Source: Alishewanella tabrizica
GTDB lineage: Bacteria; Pseudomonadota; Gammaproteobacteria; Enterobacterales; Alteromonadaceae
Assembly: GCF_014652375.1 (NCBI RefSeq)
Contig: NZ_BMYR01000004.1
Coordinates: 62,001 to 126,000, forward strand
Direction of reading: 5' to 3'
Length of the DNA stretch: 64,000 nucleotides
The translations under genes and the position numbers were made by a program. Shown here one piece after another: positions 56,883-64,000 of this stretch. Each line of letters begins with the position of its first letter. Position 1 is the stretch's first letter. The notes under the pieces are model-generated. The model had not been told where the DNA came from. It made no database searches and saw only the letters and a program-made list of their open reading frames with translations.

Positions 56883-57665
56883 TTAAGAAATGTTAGCGGT
56901 AGCTGCATTAAAACCGGCCAGCAGCTCAGGTAAGCTTATTACCGTCAGCCGGTGGGTATAGTATGCCCCGGTATCAATATAAGCACGGTTGCTAATAAAC
57001 TCTGGGGTTCTTACCACCACATGGCCGGATACCACGTAATCGATATTGGATACGCGTAACCCTGCTAAGTCATTTAATTGTTTAGCTTTTAAGATCCCAC
57101 GGCCAGAGAGTAAGCATCGATGCCATCGCGGCTCGCCAGCCGCATTTTTCTCAGTTTGGTTACTCAACTCAGTATCATTTGCTAAATCGCGCAAACGCTG
57201 CCAGCAGTTATCTGGCACATCACCATGTACCACACCAATACGTGCGTCTGAGGTGATAAGTTCTAGCGCCAATGGCTCAGTTGCTAAGCGCTTCAGTTTT
57301 TCAAGTACAGTATTCGCCTCATTGCGGTCAAAGGCTTTAAGACGATCAAACCAATCACCATCGTTCTGCATCCAGTAACCATAGTCACCAAGCGGATAGT
57401 GATCATGGTTACCCGTAACCATGGCGGCATATCCTTTGCTAAGTCCTTCTAAAACAAAATCAACCACTTGCGGGCAATAGGCACCACGATCAATTAAATC
57501 ACCTACCAACACCAGCAAATCGATGTCTGCGCTAAACTGACGAGCATGTAACGCCTGTTCAAGCAAGTCAAAACGGCCATGAATATCACCACAGAAGTAA
57601 ATGTTGCGATAGTGCTCAACATTAAGCACCTTAAGTTTAGATAAAGGCTGAGTTGGATCTGTCAT
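56883..57665 (-). CDS. PPP-family metallophosphatase (serine/threonine phosphatase type)
   Basis: This 260-residue protein has the complete two-metal phosphoesterase signature: GDIHGR (residues 26-31), GDLIDRG (55-61), GNHD (85-88), GVVHGD (about 145) and VSGH (about 215). The order and spacing fit the PPP family, like bacterial PrpA/PrpB-type protein phosphatases, although nucleotide substrates are also possible. It starts at 57665 behind AGGAG. It precedes the solenoid gene by 15 bases and is divergent from the AAA+ gene, with operators C and D between them. Confidence 0.9.
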   Translation of the reverse strand: MTDPTQPLSKLKVLNVEHYRNIYFCGDIHGRFDLLEQALHARQFSADIDLLVLVGDLIDRGAYCPQVVDFVLEGLSKGYAAMVTGNHDHYPLGDYGYWMQNDGDWFDRLKAFDRNEANTVLEKLKRLATEPLALELITSDARIGVVHGDVPDNCWQRLRDLANDTELSNQTEKNAAGEPRWHRCLLSGRGILKAKQLNDLAGLRVSNIDYVVSGHVVVRTPEFISNRAYIDTGAYYTHRLTVISLPELLAGFNAATANIS

Positions 57666-57720
57666 CGGCGCTACTCCTATAGAGTGATGTTTATCAACTT
57701 ACTAGTGTAAACAGTGAGTG

Positions 57721-57735
57721 CGACAAGATGTGTCG
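57721..57735 (-). promoter_or_regulatory. WYL-type operator palindrome, copy D (phosphatase)
   Basis: On the minus strand CGACACATCTTGTCG, then GCACTCACTG and TTACACTAG. It matches copy B in the palindrome and in the promoter-like positions beyond it. It directs the phosphatase-solenoid pair. Confidence 0.75.
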
Positions 57736-57865
57736 AGATACGCCTTTTAGTGCCAATTAAAATGTGGTTTAGGACAAGCATACGACTTGATTCGATTTGC
57801 AGATATAGGCACTAAACTAGAGGCAAGCTTAAAGATTATAGAAAAATCACGACGCATTTTTTACT

Positions 57866-57880
57866 CGACGCAATTTGTCG
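57866..57880 (+). promoter_or_regulatory. WYL-type operator palindrome, copy C (AAA+)
   Basis: CGACGCAATTTGTCG, then GCACTTACCCGACATACTGG. Left arm CGAC and right arm TGTCG are conserved. It faces the AAA+ gene starting at 57925. It is the partner of divergent copy D, 130 bases away. Confidence 0.7.
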
Positions 57881-57924
57881 CACTTACCCGACATACTGGT
57901 ATTCCATTACAGAGGAGTGCCACT

Positions 57925-60024
57925 ATGCCGATAGCAAAGCGTAAATCACGTCGTCATCAGCCAGAACTAGATTTGGTGGGGAGCCCAGATTGTCCACCAA
58001 TATTTATGCTGTGGAATTTTCGGTTAATACTTGAATCAGGTGTACTTGTAAGGTTCTATGATCAGGACGGTACATTAGATCGCCAAGATGCGCAAAGTGT
58101 TGGGATCCCTGATGACGCGATGGATTTTGACCGTGCCGAGATGCAGCGCTATCTAAAACAGCAAATTAAAGAATTAGAACGCCAGCCAGAGCAAGGTATT
58201 CCCTTGTCTTTATTGGCAAACGCTCAGTTATTGGCACAGTTAGTGGGTTTAAATGAGATTGAACAACATATTTTAATGTTTGTTACGCTTATTAAAACCG
58301 AACAAATTGTTAATAACCTTTGTGAGATGATTCGTATTAAGCAGCACAGCAGCCTGTGCAAAATGGTAGCTAAAACGCTGAACTTACCCCTTACAGCTAT
58401 AAAATCAGCGCTAAATGACAAATCCGCGTTGCTGACAACCGGCATCTTACAGCTGGAAGTGCATAGCTTTGGTAATACGTTTAACGATTGCTTTGACTTT
58501 TTTAGTCAAAAGTTTAGTGAGTTATTACTGGCTGAAAATGCCGAACCTACGGCATTTTTTCAAGATATTATTAAGCAAGCTCCGGCACCTACTCTTAAAC
58601 TTGAGCATTTTAGCCATATTCAGCCCGATCTGGATATTTTGTTACCCTATCTGCAGCACTGTACAGAAACCGATAAAGTTGGCGTCAATATTCTGCTCTA
58701 TGGCCAGCCAGGTACCGGTAAAACCGAACTGTCGCGTTTGCTGGCACAGCAGCTAAATGTCAATTTACATGAGGTAAGCTGCGAGTGCGATGAGGGTGAC
58801 GCTATTGATGGAAATGCCAGAATGCGGGCTTATCGATTAGCACAGCGCTGCCTAGCAAATACCAAAAATGTGTTGTTATTTGATGAAGTAGAAGATGTGT
58901 TTAACCAAAACCCTTTTGCTCGCCACTCTGAACAGCGCAAAGGCTGGTTAAACCGGATGCTGGAGCAAAACCCGGTACCGACCTTATGGTTAACCAACAA
59001 TCATAAGATTATCGATCCTGCGTTTATCCGCCGCTTTGATCTGGTGATTGAAATGCCAATACCACCACAAGCACAACGCGCCGAATTTTTATTTAAGGCG
59101 GCAGGTGGGATCTTAGCTGAAAGTACAGCAATGCAGCTTGCGGCACATCCCATGCTGTCTCCAGCGGTAATTGACCGTGCCAGTAAAGTAGTGCAAAGCA
59201 TTCAGCTCGATGCTGATAAACATGATAAAGCAAAAATATTGCAACGTGTTATGCAGCAAACCTTGTCAGCGCAGGGCCATAACCTACCGTTTGGTAAGGG
59301 GCAGGAATTAGGTGAGGTATACGATCCGGCGCTTATTAATACCGAAGCGAATTTAAGCCGGATTATCGAAGGCTTAAAACTGCAGGGTAGTGGCCGGTTG
59401 TGTTTGTACGGGCCACCGGGTACCGGTAAAACTGCTTTTGCGCACTATCTGGCAAAGCAACTGGCTAAGCCGTTAATTATTAAGCGCGCCTCGGATCTGT
59501 TAAGCCCTTATATCGGTGAAACAGAAATGGCAGTGGCCGCAGCCTTTAACCAGGCCGCAAAGCAGCAGGCTATCTTGCTGATTGATGAAGTCGACAGTTT
59601 CTTACAAGATCGCAGTAAGGCGCGGCATAGCTGGGAAATCAGTATGGTCAATGAGTTGCTGACACAGCTTGAGCAATTCGACGGGCTTTTTATTGCCAGC
59701 ACCAATCTGATGCACAATTTGGATCAGGCGGCACTGCGGCGCTTTGATCTGAAAGCCTGCTTTAGCTACTTAAAGCCGGCACAGGCGCGGCAATTACTGC
59801 AGGCACATTGCCAGCAATTAGGCTTAGCGGTTTGTGAGTCGAGTTTGCAACGTGTCGCCAGTAGCGCCTTATTAACACCTGGCGATTTTCATGCTACACG
59901 CCGACAAGCACGGTTTCAGCCTTTTGCCAGTGCACATGCGTTTGTTACATCGTTACTGACCGACGTAGCTTTGAAATCGCAGGCTAAAGATCAAGAGAGC
60001 AAAGGCATTGGCTTTTTGCAATAA
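57925..60024 (+). CDS. AAA+ protein with two ATPase modules
   Basis: This 699-residue protein starts at ATG 57925 (AGAGGAGTGCC upstream); the longer open frame is rejected. The N-terminal 250 residues are unique and helical. The first AAA+ module (about 255-400) has YGQPGTGKTEL, LLFDEVEDVF and a sensor region WLTNNHKIID..FIRRFDLVIEMP. The second (about 490-640) has YGPPGTGKTAF, ILLIDEVDSFL, ASTNLMHNLDQAALRRFDL. Both Walker A and B motifs are intact, so both sites may hydrolyse ATP. The layout is like double-ring unfoldases of the Cdc48/ClpB type but with no known N-domain. It is controlled by operator copy C. Confidence 0.85.
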   Translation: MPIAKRKSRRHQPELDLVGSPDCPPIFMLWNFRLILESGVLVRFYDQDGTLDRQDAQSVGIPDDAMDFDRAEMQRYLKQQIKELERQPEQGIPLSLLANAQLLAQLVGLNEIEQHILMFVTLIKTEQIVNNLCEMIRIKQHSSLCKMVAKTLNLPLTAIKSALNDKSALLTTGILQLEVHSFGNTFNDCFDFFSQKFSELLLAENAEPTAFFQDIIKQAPAPTLKLEHFSHIQPDLDILLPYLQHCTETDKVGVNILLYGQPGTGKTELSRLLAQQLNVNLHEVSCECDEGDAIDGNARMRAYRLAQRCLANTKNVLLFDEVEDVFNQNPFARHSEQRKGWLNRMLEQNPVPTLWLTNNHKIIDPAFIRRFDLVIEMPIPPQAQRAEFLFKAAGGILAESTAMQLAAHPMLSPAVIDRASKVVQSIQLDADKHDKAKILQRVMQQTLSAQGHNLPFGKGQELGEVYDPALINTEANLSRIIEGLKLQGSGRLCLYGPPGTGKTAFAHYLAKQLAKPLIIKRASDLLSPYIGETEMAVAAAFNQAAKQQAILLIDEVDSFLQDRSKARHSWEISMVNELLTQLEQFDGLFIASTNLMHNLDQAALRRFDLKACFSYLKPAQARQLLQAHCQQLGLAVCESSLQRVASSALLTPGDFHATRRQARFQPFASAHAFVTSLLTDVALKSQAKDQESKGIGFLQ

Positions 60025-60045
60025 CCCTGTACTTAACACCCCAGC

Positions 60046-60071
60046 GGTATAACGCTAACTCGCGCTATACC
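60046..60071. terminator. Weak hairpin between AAA+ and WYL genes
   Basis: GGTATAACG and CGCTATACC pair over eight of nine positions with an eight-base loop, with no T tract. A weak terminator between two convergent genes is possible. Confidence 0.35.
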
Positions 60072-60103
60072 TCGAGGTTCTACAACAAAGCAGGCACGGA
60101 TGC

Positions 60104-61117
60104 CTAACCCGCCGCATATAGCGCCGCAGTACCCTGAATTTTAGCAATAATATCTTGGCGAAGCTCGGGAGGTGATAGCACCTCAATGGCCAGTGAGTGA
60201 GATAAAATCCACCACTGAATTTGCCAGCCATCAATAATGGTGGCGCTGAGTTCAAACCAGCCATCTTCTATAGGTGAAAGCTGCATATCCTGTGACAACG
60301 GCGCTTCATGTAAAATTTTTGCCAAATGTTGGTTTACTCTCGCCACCAGTTTAATGGCATTACCGCTACCAAACTGCATGGCACCGGACTGCACATACTT
60401 CGCCAGTGAAAATCCATCAAGCGTTTTTAACGGCGTATCGGTTAGTGTTAGTGATTGAAAGCGATGCAGTGCAAACAAGCGCTCATCAATGTAATCACCA
60501 ATAGTCGCCACCAGATAAGTAATATGGCCGCGTTGCACTAACCCAAGCGGGTTAATCTGATACTCCTTTTGTACCTGATCATGGATGGCCGTATACACTA
60601 CCGCCAGCTGTTTGTCTTCGGTCATCGCCTGTTGCACCGCTTCATAATGCTCAGCTGGCGTTGTGGGCGGTGTTAAGGGTAAAGCGGGTGAGATTACGGC
60701 AATTTTATCGGCCAATAAGCCTTTGCTATTGCTGCCATCTAAGGCATTAATTTTGCGTTTCGCCAAATCAAAGCGATCTTTTAAGCCTTGTAGCATCGTG
60801 TCTGGCAGGATAGTTTTTAAAGTCCCTTCAACCAGCTGCAAAATCATCGCATCAGCAACGCTAACGCCCGGAATATCACTGGTTTTATCTTCCATCCAGC
60901 GCCAATACTGGGCATTGCCTTCTTTATTACAGTAAATAGGAAAGGGGATCGACAAATCAATGAGATCTCTATCCACTGTGCGGCGGGTTACATCAAAACC
61001 ATTGGCACCAAGCTTGTCATGAATTTCGCTAACACTAATCCCTTTTCCATGTTTAGGGATCATCTGTAGTACTTCCCACTGGCGGCTTATCGAGGCGTTA
61101 TTTTTATTTGATGGCAT
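60104..61117 (-). CDS. WYL-domain transcriptional regulator
   Basis: This 337-residue protein has a helix-turn-helix at the N-terminus (SRQWEVLQMIPKHGKGISVSEI..LGANGFDVTRRTVDRDLIDLS, about 10-55). A WYL domain follows, with the typical ligand-pocket segment near residues 180-215 (YQINPLGLVQRGHITYLVATI). A WCX-like dimerisation region comes next (about 245-320, DGWQIQWWILSHSLAIEVLSP). Such proteins sense nucleic acids or small ligands and control defence operons; BREX regulators (BrxR) are relatives. It is convergent with the AAA+ gene. It is the only intact regulator near the palindromes at 52550, 57721 and 57866, and its decayed paralogue sits next to a fourth copy at 13992. Confidence 0.88.
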   Translation of the reverse strand: MPSNKNNASISRQWEVLQMIPKHGKGISVSEIHDKLGANGFDVTRRTVDRDLIDLSIPFPIYCNKEGNAQYWRWMEDKTSDIPGVSVADAMILQLVEGTLKTILPDTMLQGLKDRFDLAKRKINALDGSNSKGLLADKIAVISPALPLTPPTTPAEHYEAVQQAMTEDKQLAVVYTAIHDQVQKEYQINPLGLVQRGHITYLVATIGDYIDERLFALHRFQSLTLTDTPLKTLDGFSLAKYVQSGAMQFGSGNAIKLVARVNQHLAKILHEAPLSQDMQLSPIEDGWFELSATIIDGWQIQWWILSHSLAIEVLSPPELRQDIIAKIQGTAALYAAG

Positions 61118-61352
61118 CGCTGGTTCCTTGCAAATATGCTAATAAACTTATCTTAAATGCTGAATAGTGAAATAGAAAGATAATAAAATCATCAATTAAA
61201 CCAATTGCAGCAAGAAACAGCTCACTAAAAAACTGCAAACTATAACGAGATTTTACTTGCAGCAAATAGTATAAAAGTAATAGCTAAAATGCTTGCCAGA
61301 TAATAGTCATATATGGCATTAATATGGGTAATTTGAAAACCAAGGAGGGGTG
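61118..61352. other. Intergenic region with a remnant of a HEPN-like gene's upstream sequence and 3' end
   Basis: Bases 61267-61320 resemble the region upstream of the HEPN-like gene (15648-15705), sharing GCTAAAATGCTTGCC/GCTAAAGTGCTTGCC and nearby blocks. Soon after, GGAGGGGTGTTATCCGGT (61345-61362) equals the last codons of that gene (G-E-G-C-Y-P-V). Read in frame it gives EGCYPVV and a stop. The middle of the gene is missing here. The scar overlaps the 3' end of the next minus-strand gene. Confidence 0.6.
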
Positions 61353-62444
61353 TTATCCGGTGGTTAGGTGATTGTCTTGTTCTAATTGATCTAACTCTAA
61401 AAGGCGAGCACAAATAAACTGAACTATCTCTTCTTCTGTCATTCCTGCTTCTTTGACACTATAACCACGAATTTTTTTCCCTCCTTCCAGCCAGCGTTTA
61501 GCACTTAAACCGTTTAGTATGAGCGAATCAGCTCTACGCTCATCAAGTCCGTTACGAAGGCGAACGTAAATACTAAAAGTCGTTATATCAGCTTCGCCAG
61601 ATAAAAACAGCACAACATCCGAGTCAGTATCTTTCCAATTAGACAAAGCAAATCGTAAAGCGGGGTAACCATCCCAGTTATGTAAGCGAATTACAACATC
61701 TTGCTCTAACTTGTTTTGTAATTTAGCTTGTAAATGATGATGGTATTCATCGATGGCTTGCTGCTTAGTTTGCTGGAGCTCTTTAATTGCGGTAAGATTT
61801 TTTATAACAAAATTAAGTGTTGCCTTATTAACAGAGGGTTGCGACATAAGACTCTCCAGATGCAGAATAAATTCACGAAGTAGCAAGGACCATTTATTGA
61901 TAGGTTGCGAAATAAACTGTTCTGCCAACTGCACTTTTATTGCTGAAATCAGCGCTGGATAGCTAATACCATGCCATCCGCTGGGCGGTTTTTCGCCTGT
62001 TGGCGAGAGAACTACAAAAATCGCTGCTTTGCTGTTAAAGCGAGTTTTTTGTTTTTCCTTAACAAAGTTTTCGTAGTCACTAAAAGGGTTATTTTGTTGA
62101 TGGTAAATCTTATTTTCTATCAACATAACCCAGTTGGTACCCTCCACAAGCAAGTCAATTCGTTTACCCGTTTTGGTTGTTACTTCTCGCTCTGGTGGCC
62201 CGGCTAAGGCATGATCCAGCTTATGATATTCTTCTGGCAGGCAATAAAGCAGCGCTTTTAATACGATAGCCCCGAGCATATGCTGGCCATTACTGTCACA
62301 GAAAAATGCTAATATGTCAGTAGTCGGATTTTCGTAGTAGCCTTTGCTGCCAATACTGAAAATGGAGGGCTCAGCGACATCTATCGGCGGAAGTTGACGA
62401 AATTCTTCAAGCAGCTGCTCAAGTTTTGACATTTGGGTTTCCAT
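61353..62444 (-). CDS. PD-(D/E)XK nuclease family protein
   Basis: This 363-residue protein has the PDDEXK_4-type layout: ENPTTDILAFFCDSN near residue 40, REVTTKTGKRIDLLVEG near 85-105 and WVMLIENKIYHQQNNPFSDYENFV (the E-x-K of the active site) near 105-130. A helical region and a C-terminal AlbA-like segment follow. Such proteins occur as restriction-like or defence nucleases next to other conflict genes. The ATG at 62444 was kept; Met5 is an alternative. Its last codons overlap the HEPN-gene scar at 61345-61362. Target unknown. Confidence 0.82.
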   Translation of the reverse strand: METQMSKLEQLLEEFRQLPPIDVAEPSIFSIGSKGYYENPTTDILAFFCDSNGQHMLGAIVLKALLYCLPEEYHKLDHALAGPPEREVTTKTGKRIDLLVEGTNWVMLIENKIYHQQNNPFSDYENFVKEKQKTRFNSKAAIFVVLSPTGEKPPSGWHGISYPALISAIKVQLAEQFISQPINKWSLLLREFILHLESLMSQPSVNKATLNFVIKNLTAIKELQQTKQQAIDEYHHHLQAKLQNKLEQDVVIRLHNWDGYPALRFALSNWKDTDSDVVLFLSGEADITTFSIYVRLRNGLDERRADSLILNGLSAKRWLEGGKKIRGYSVKEAGMTEEEIVQFICARLLELDQLEQDNHLTTG

Positions 62445-62762
62445 ACCTAGCCTTATATTATTAAAATTAGCATCAAATTAAACTTGGACCTTATTTAGTT
62501 ATTATGCGGCGATAGTTGCTGTCTTTCAATGATTTAGACCTTATGCTCGCAAACTATATCAATGCTGTTTCTTGGTTGGTAAGTTGTTAAAGCATCTTCC
62601 TATATTTGAGGCAGAAGTAAGACATTGCCGCAACGCTCCAGAGCTATAGTGATAACACTAATCTCGCTGACAGCTTTTATTAATGACTATTTTAGATCGA
62701 AGTAACGGCAATTTATGCCGCACTATGTAAAACAGTGACAGAAAGTTTGGTAGCAATTATTA
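62445..62762. other. Intergenic region, no feature seen
   Basis: About 320 bases between the PD-(D/E)XK gene and the tRNA-derived repeats. I find no gene, RNA or repeat in it. Confidence 0.5.
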
Positions 62763-63064
62763 CAGATACAAAAAAACCAGCTTAATACTGGTTGATTGTT
62801 GATTGCGGGAGCCCTGAACTTTGTGAAGAGCGAACCGACGATCTTCGGGTATGCCCGAAATTCAGATACAAAAAAACCAGCTTAATGCTGGCTTAAATGT
62901 TGGTTGTGGGAGCCCCGATCTTTGTGAAGAGCGAACTGACGACTTTCGGGTTTGCCCGAAATTCAGATACAAAAAAACCAGCTTCATGCTGGTTTAAATG
63001 TGGGTTGTGGGAGCCCTGATCTTTGTGAAGAGCGAAACGACAACCTTCGGGGTTGCCCGAAATT
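62763..63064 (-). repeat. Three tandem copies (about 101 bp) of a tRNA-fMet fragment plus terminator
   Basis: Units begin near 62763, 62863 and 62964. Each has CAGATAC, a T-run terminator (minus strand CCAGC-N5-GCTGG followed by T7), a linker and then a decayed 3' part of tRNA-fMet (TTGCGGGAGCC, ACGACCTTCGGG, GCCCGA matches). The middle of the tRNA 3' half differs in all three by a shared block, CTTTGTGAAGAGCGAA, replacing the true T-arm. They cannot fold as tRNAs. The period of 100-101 bases and order next to two intact tRNA genes show they arose by local duplication and decay or by repeated integration at a tRNA 3' end. Confidence 0.8.
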
Positions 63065-63071
63065 CAGATAC

Positions 63072-63097
63072 AAAAAAACCGACTTTATTAGTCGGCT
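63072..63097 (-). terminator. Rho-independent terminator of the tRNA-fMet operon
   Basis: On the minus strand CCGAC-N7-GTCGG followed by seven T. It directly follows the tRNA gene at 63102-63178. Confidence 0.8.
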
Positions 63098-63101
63098 TAG
63101 T

Positions 63102-63178
<77 letters not shown>

Positions 63179-63263
63179 TCCATGAATTATCTCCGAGCAG
63201 TAGAGATAATCTGTTTTTTTTGCAATGCGTTAACTAAGTTACTTCTAGTAAGAAGTGCTAAGT

Positions 63264-63340
<77 letters not shown>

Positions 63341-63358
63341 TCCGTCATTGCGGGGCGC

Positions 63359-63387
63359 ATCTTAGTGTTTTTAAGGTTGGCATGCAA
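63359..63387 (-). promoter_or_regulatory. Sigma70 promoter of the tRNA-fMet genes
   Basis: On the minus strand TTGCAT, a 17-base spacer and TAAGAT, then a GC-rich discriminator (GCGCCCC) typical of stringently controlled tRNA genes. It is about 20 bases upstream of the first tRNA. Confidence 0.75.
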
Positions 63388-63602
63388 GGGTTAATTTGTA
63401 ATTTTATTACCGTTCGGACATAAAGTAGCCAGCATGCGGTTTAAAACAGCATTGTGCGGGAAATTGCAGCGTTAAAGTCTGTTTATATGGCTGAATACGC
63501 ATTCGCAATGTGAAATACTTTTACCTCATTTTCCTACTTTTATTTCAGGTATGAATTCTGCTGCGGGGGCTAATAAAGTTGCCGCACGCAAAAGCCCATT
63601 TC

Positions 63603-63611
63603 TGCTATACT
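63603..63611 (+). promoter_or_regulatory. Extended -10 promoter of rlmKL
   Basis: TGCTATACT, an extended -10 element (TGn plus TATACT), lies about 30 bases before the gene start at 63642. No good -35 is seen at the right distance. The rest of 63388-63602 shows nothing clear. Confidence 0.55.
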
Positions 63612-63641
63612 ACGCGCAATTTTCTTTTAAGGTTTGCTGCA

Positions 63642-64000
63642 ATGCTGGAATTTTGGGCTTTAACGTCGAAGGGCGTGGAAGAGCTATTAGCTGATGAGAT
63701 CCGCTCTTATCAGGGTGAAGTGCTAAAAGTGTCGATGGGTGTGGTACGTTTTAAGGCCGATGTGAAAACGGCTTATACCCTTTGTTTGTGGTCGCGGTTG
63801 GCAACGCGCATTATGCGCTTAATTCAATCGGAGCCGGTGACGGCCGAGTCTGATATTTACGAGATCGCCAGTAAAATCGATTGGGGCCAGTTAATGTCGG
63901 TGCGTCAAACGCTGGCCGTTGATTGTGTGGGTAAGCACCCAAAAATCGATAATACCCAGTTTGGCGGTATGCGCTTAAAAGATGCCATTGTCGATCAGTT
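63642..64000 (+). CDS. rlmL: 23S rRNA methyltransferase RlmKL, N-terminal part
   Basis: The first 119 residues of the protein are visible and the gene runs out of the window. The sequence begins MLEFWALTSKGVEELLADEI and holds the THUMP-domain pattern (VVRFKADVKTAYTLCLWSRLATRIM, QTLAVDCVG, QFGGMRLKDAIVDQ), which matches E. coli RlmL from its N-terminus. This enzyme methylates G2445 of 23S rRNA and, in the fused form, G2069. The ATG follows an AAGG at a slightly long distance. It is an ordinary core gene. Confidence 0.93.
   Translation, partial: MLEFWALTSKGVEELLADEIRSYQGEVLKVSMGVVRFKADVKTAYTLCLWSRLATRIMRLIQSEPVTAESDIYEIASKIDWGQLMSVRQTLAVDCVGKHPKIDNTQFGGMRLKDAIVDQ

Noticed and set aside
57925..60024. 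BrxL-type BREX protein
   Set aside because: It has two AAA+ modules, no Lon-type protease domain, and lies 28 kb from the BREX genes under a different operator.
62763..63064. CRISPR array
   Set aside because: The repeat period is 100-101 bases with no unique spacers; units are tRNA fragments and terminators.

Overview
The window is a chromosomal segment of a motile gammaproteobacterium. Its protein families resemble those of the Alteromonadales (Rheinheimera, Alishewanella or Arsukibacterium type). This is inferred from the initiator tRNA genes, RlmKL, the Pseudomonas/Vibrio-like Aer2 chemosensory cluster and the N-type ATPase; the sequence itself does not name the organism. The two ends (rmuC at the left, tRNA-fMet and rlmKL at the right) look like core genome. 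Much of the sequence between them is accessory.

Layout. 1-813: end of rmuC. 822-10803: a complete chemosensory operon (cheW, membrane receptor, cheY, STAS, cheA, Aer2-like dual-PAS receptor, cheR, cheD, cheB) behind a strong sigma70 promoter, with a divergent response regulator. 10859-13586: a lytic transglycosylase, a PAP2 phosphatase and a small unknown gene. 13619-16749: a scarred zone with a broken WYL regulator, a cysteine-free sirtuin, a ThiF-like remnant, a small unknown gene, a truncated HEPN-type gene and a JAB/MPN protease. 17016-32756: a BREX-type defence locus (brxA, brxB, brxC, pglX, pglZ). A Septu pair (ptuA-ptuB) is nested between pglX and pglZ, and three accessory genes follow: HEPN-like/Sel1/SEC-C, ankyrin and a possible nuclease. 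brxC is frameshifted in a run of seven A, and no brxL is present. 32760-37476 (minus): two tandem paralogous SF2 helicase-like ATPases and an unknown 290-residue protein. 37818-42523: a HelD/UvrD-like helicase with zinc ribbons, a 2OG-Fe(II) oxygenase and a family 3 solute-binding protein. 42874-49706: a complete N-type rotary ATPase operon in the order atpDCQRBEFAG. 49775-50143: a decayed Fic gene. 50472-52475: an isolated flagellin gene with a near-consensus sigma28 promoter. 52608-61117: a MoxR ATPase, a metallopeptidase/VWA protein, a repeat-solenoid protein, a PPP phosphatase, a two-module AAA+ protein and an intact WYL regulator. 61353-62444: a PD-(D/E)XK nuclease. 62763-63340: decayed tRNA-fMet fragments followed by two intact tRNA-fMet genes. 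63642 to the end: the start of rlmKL.

The most interesting signal is a 15-bp palindrome, CGACA-N5-TGTCG or a close variant, found six times, always in front of genes or gene remnants. It lies upstream of moxR, on both arms of the divergent phosphatase/AAA+ region, and at three places in the scarred zone 38-44 kb away, where a broken copy of the same WYL regulator sits. About 20 bp of promoter-like sequence beyond the palindrome is also conserved, which argues for one shared regulator, most simply the WYL protein at 60104-61117. The MoxR/VWA/solenoid/phosphatase/AAA+/WYL set therefore looks like one co-regulated and possibly undescribed NTP-dependent conflict system, with a decayed relative just upstream of the BREX locus. 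The tandem helicase pair with its 290-residue partner is a second candidate for a new system.
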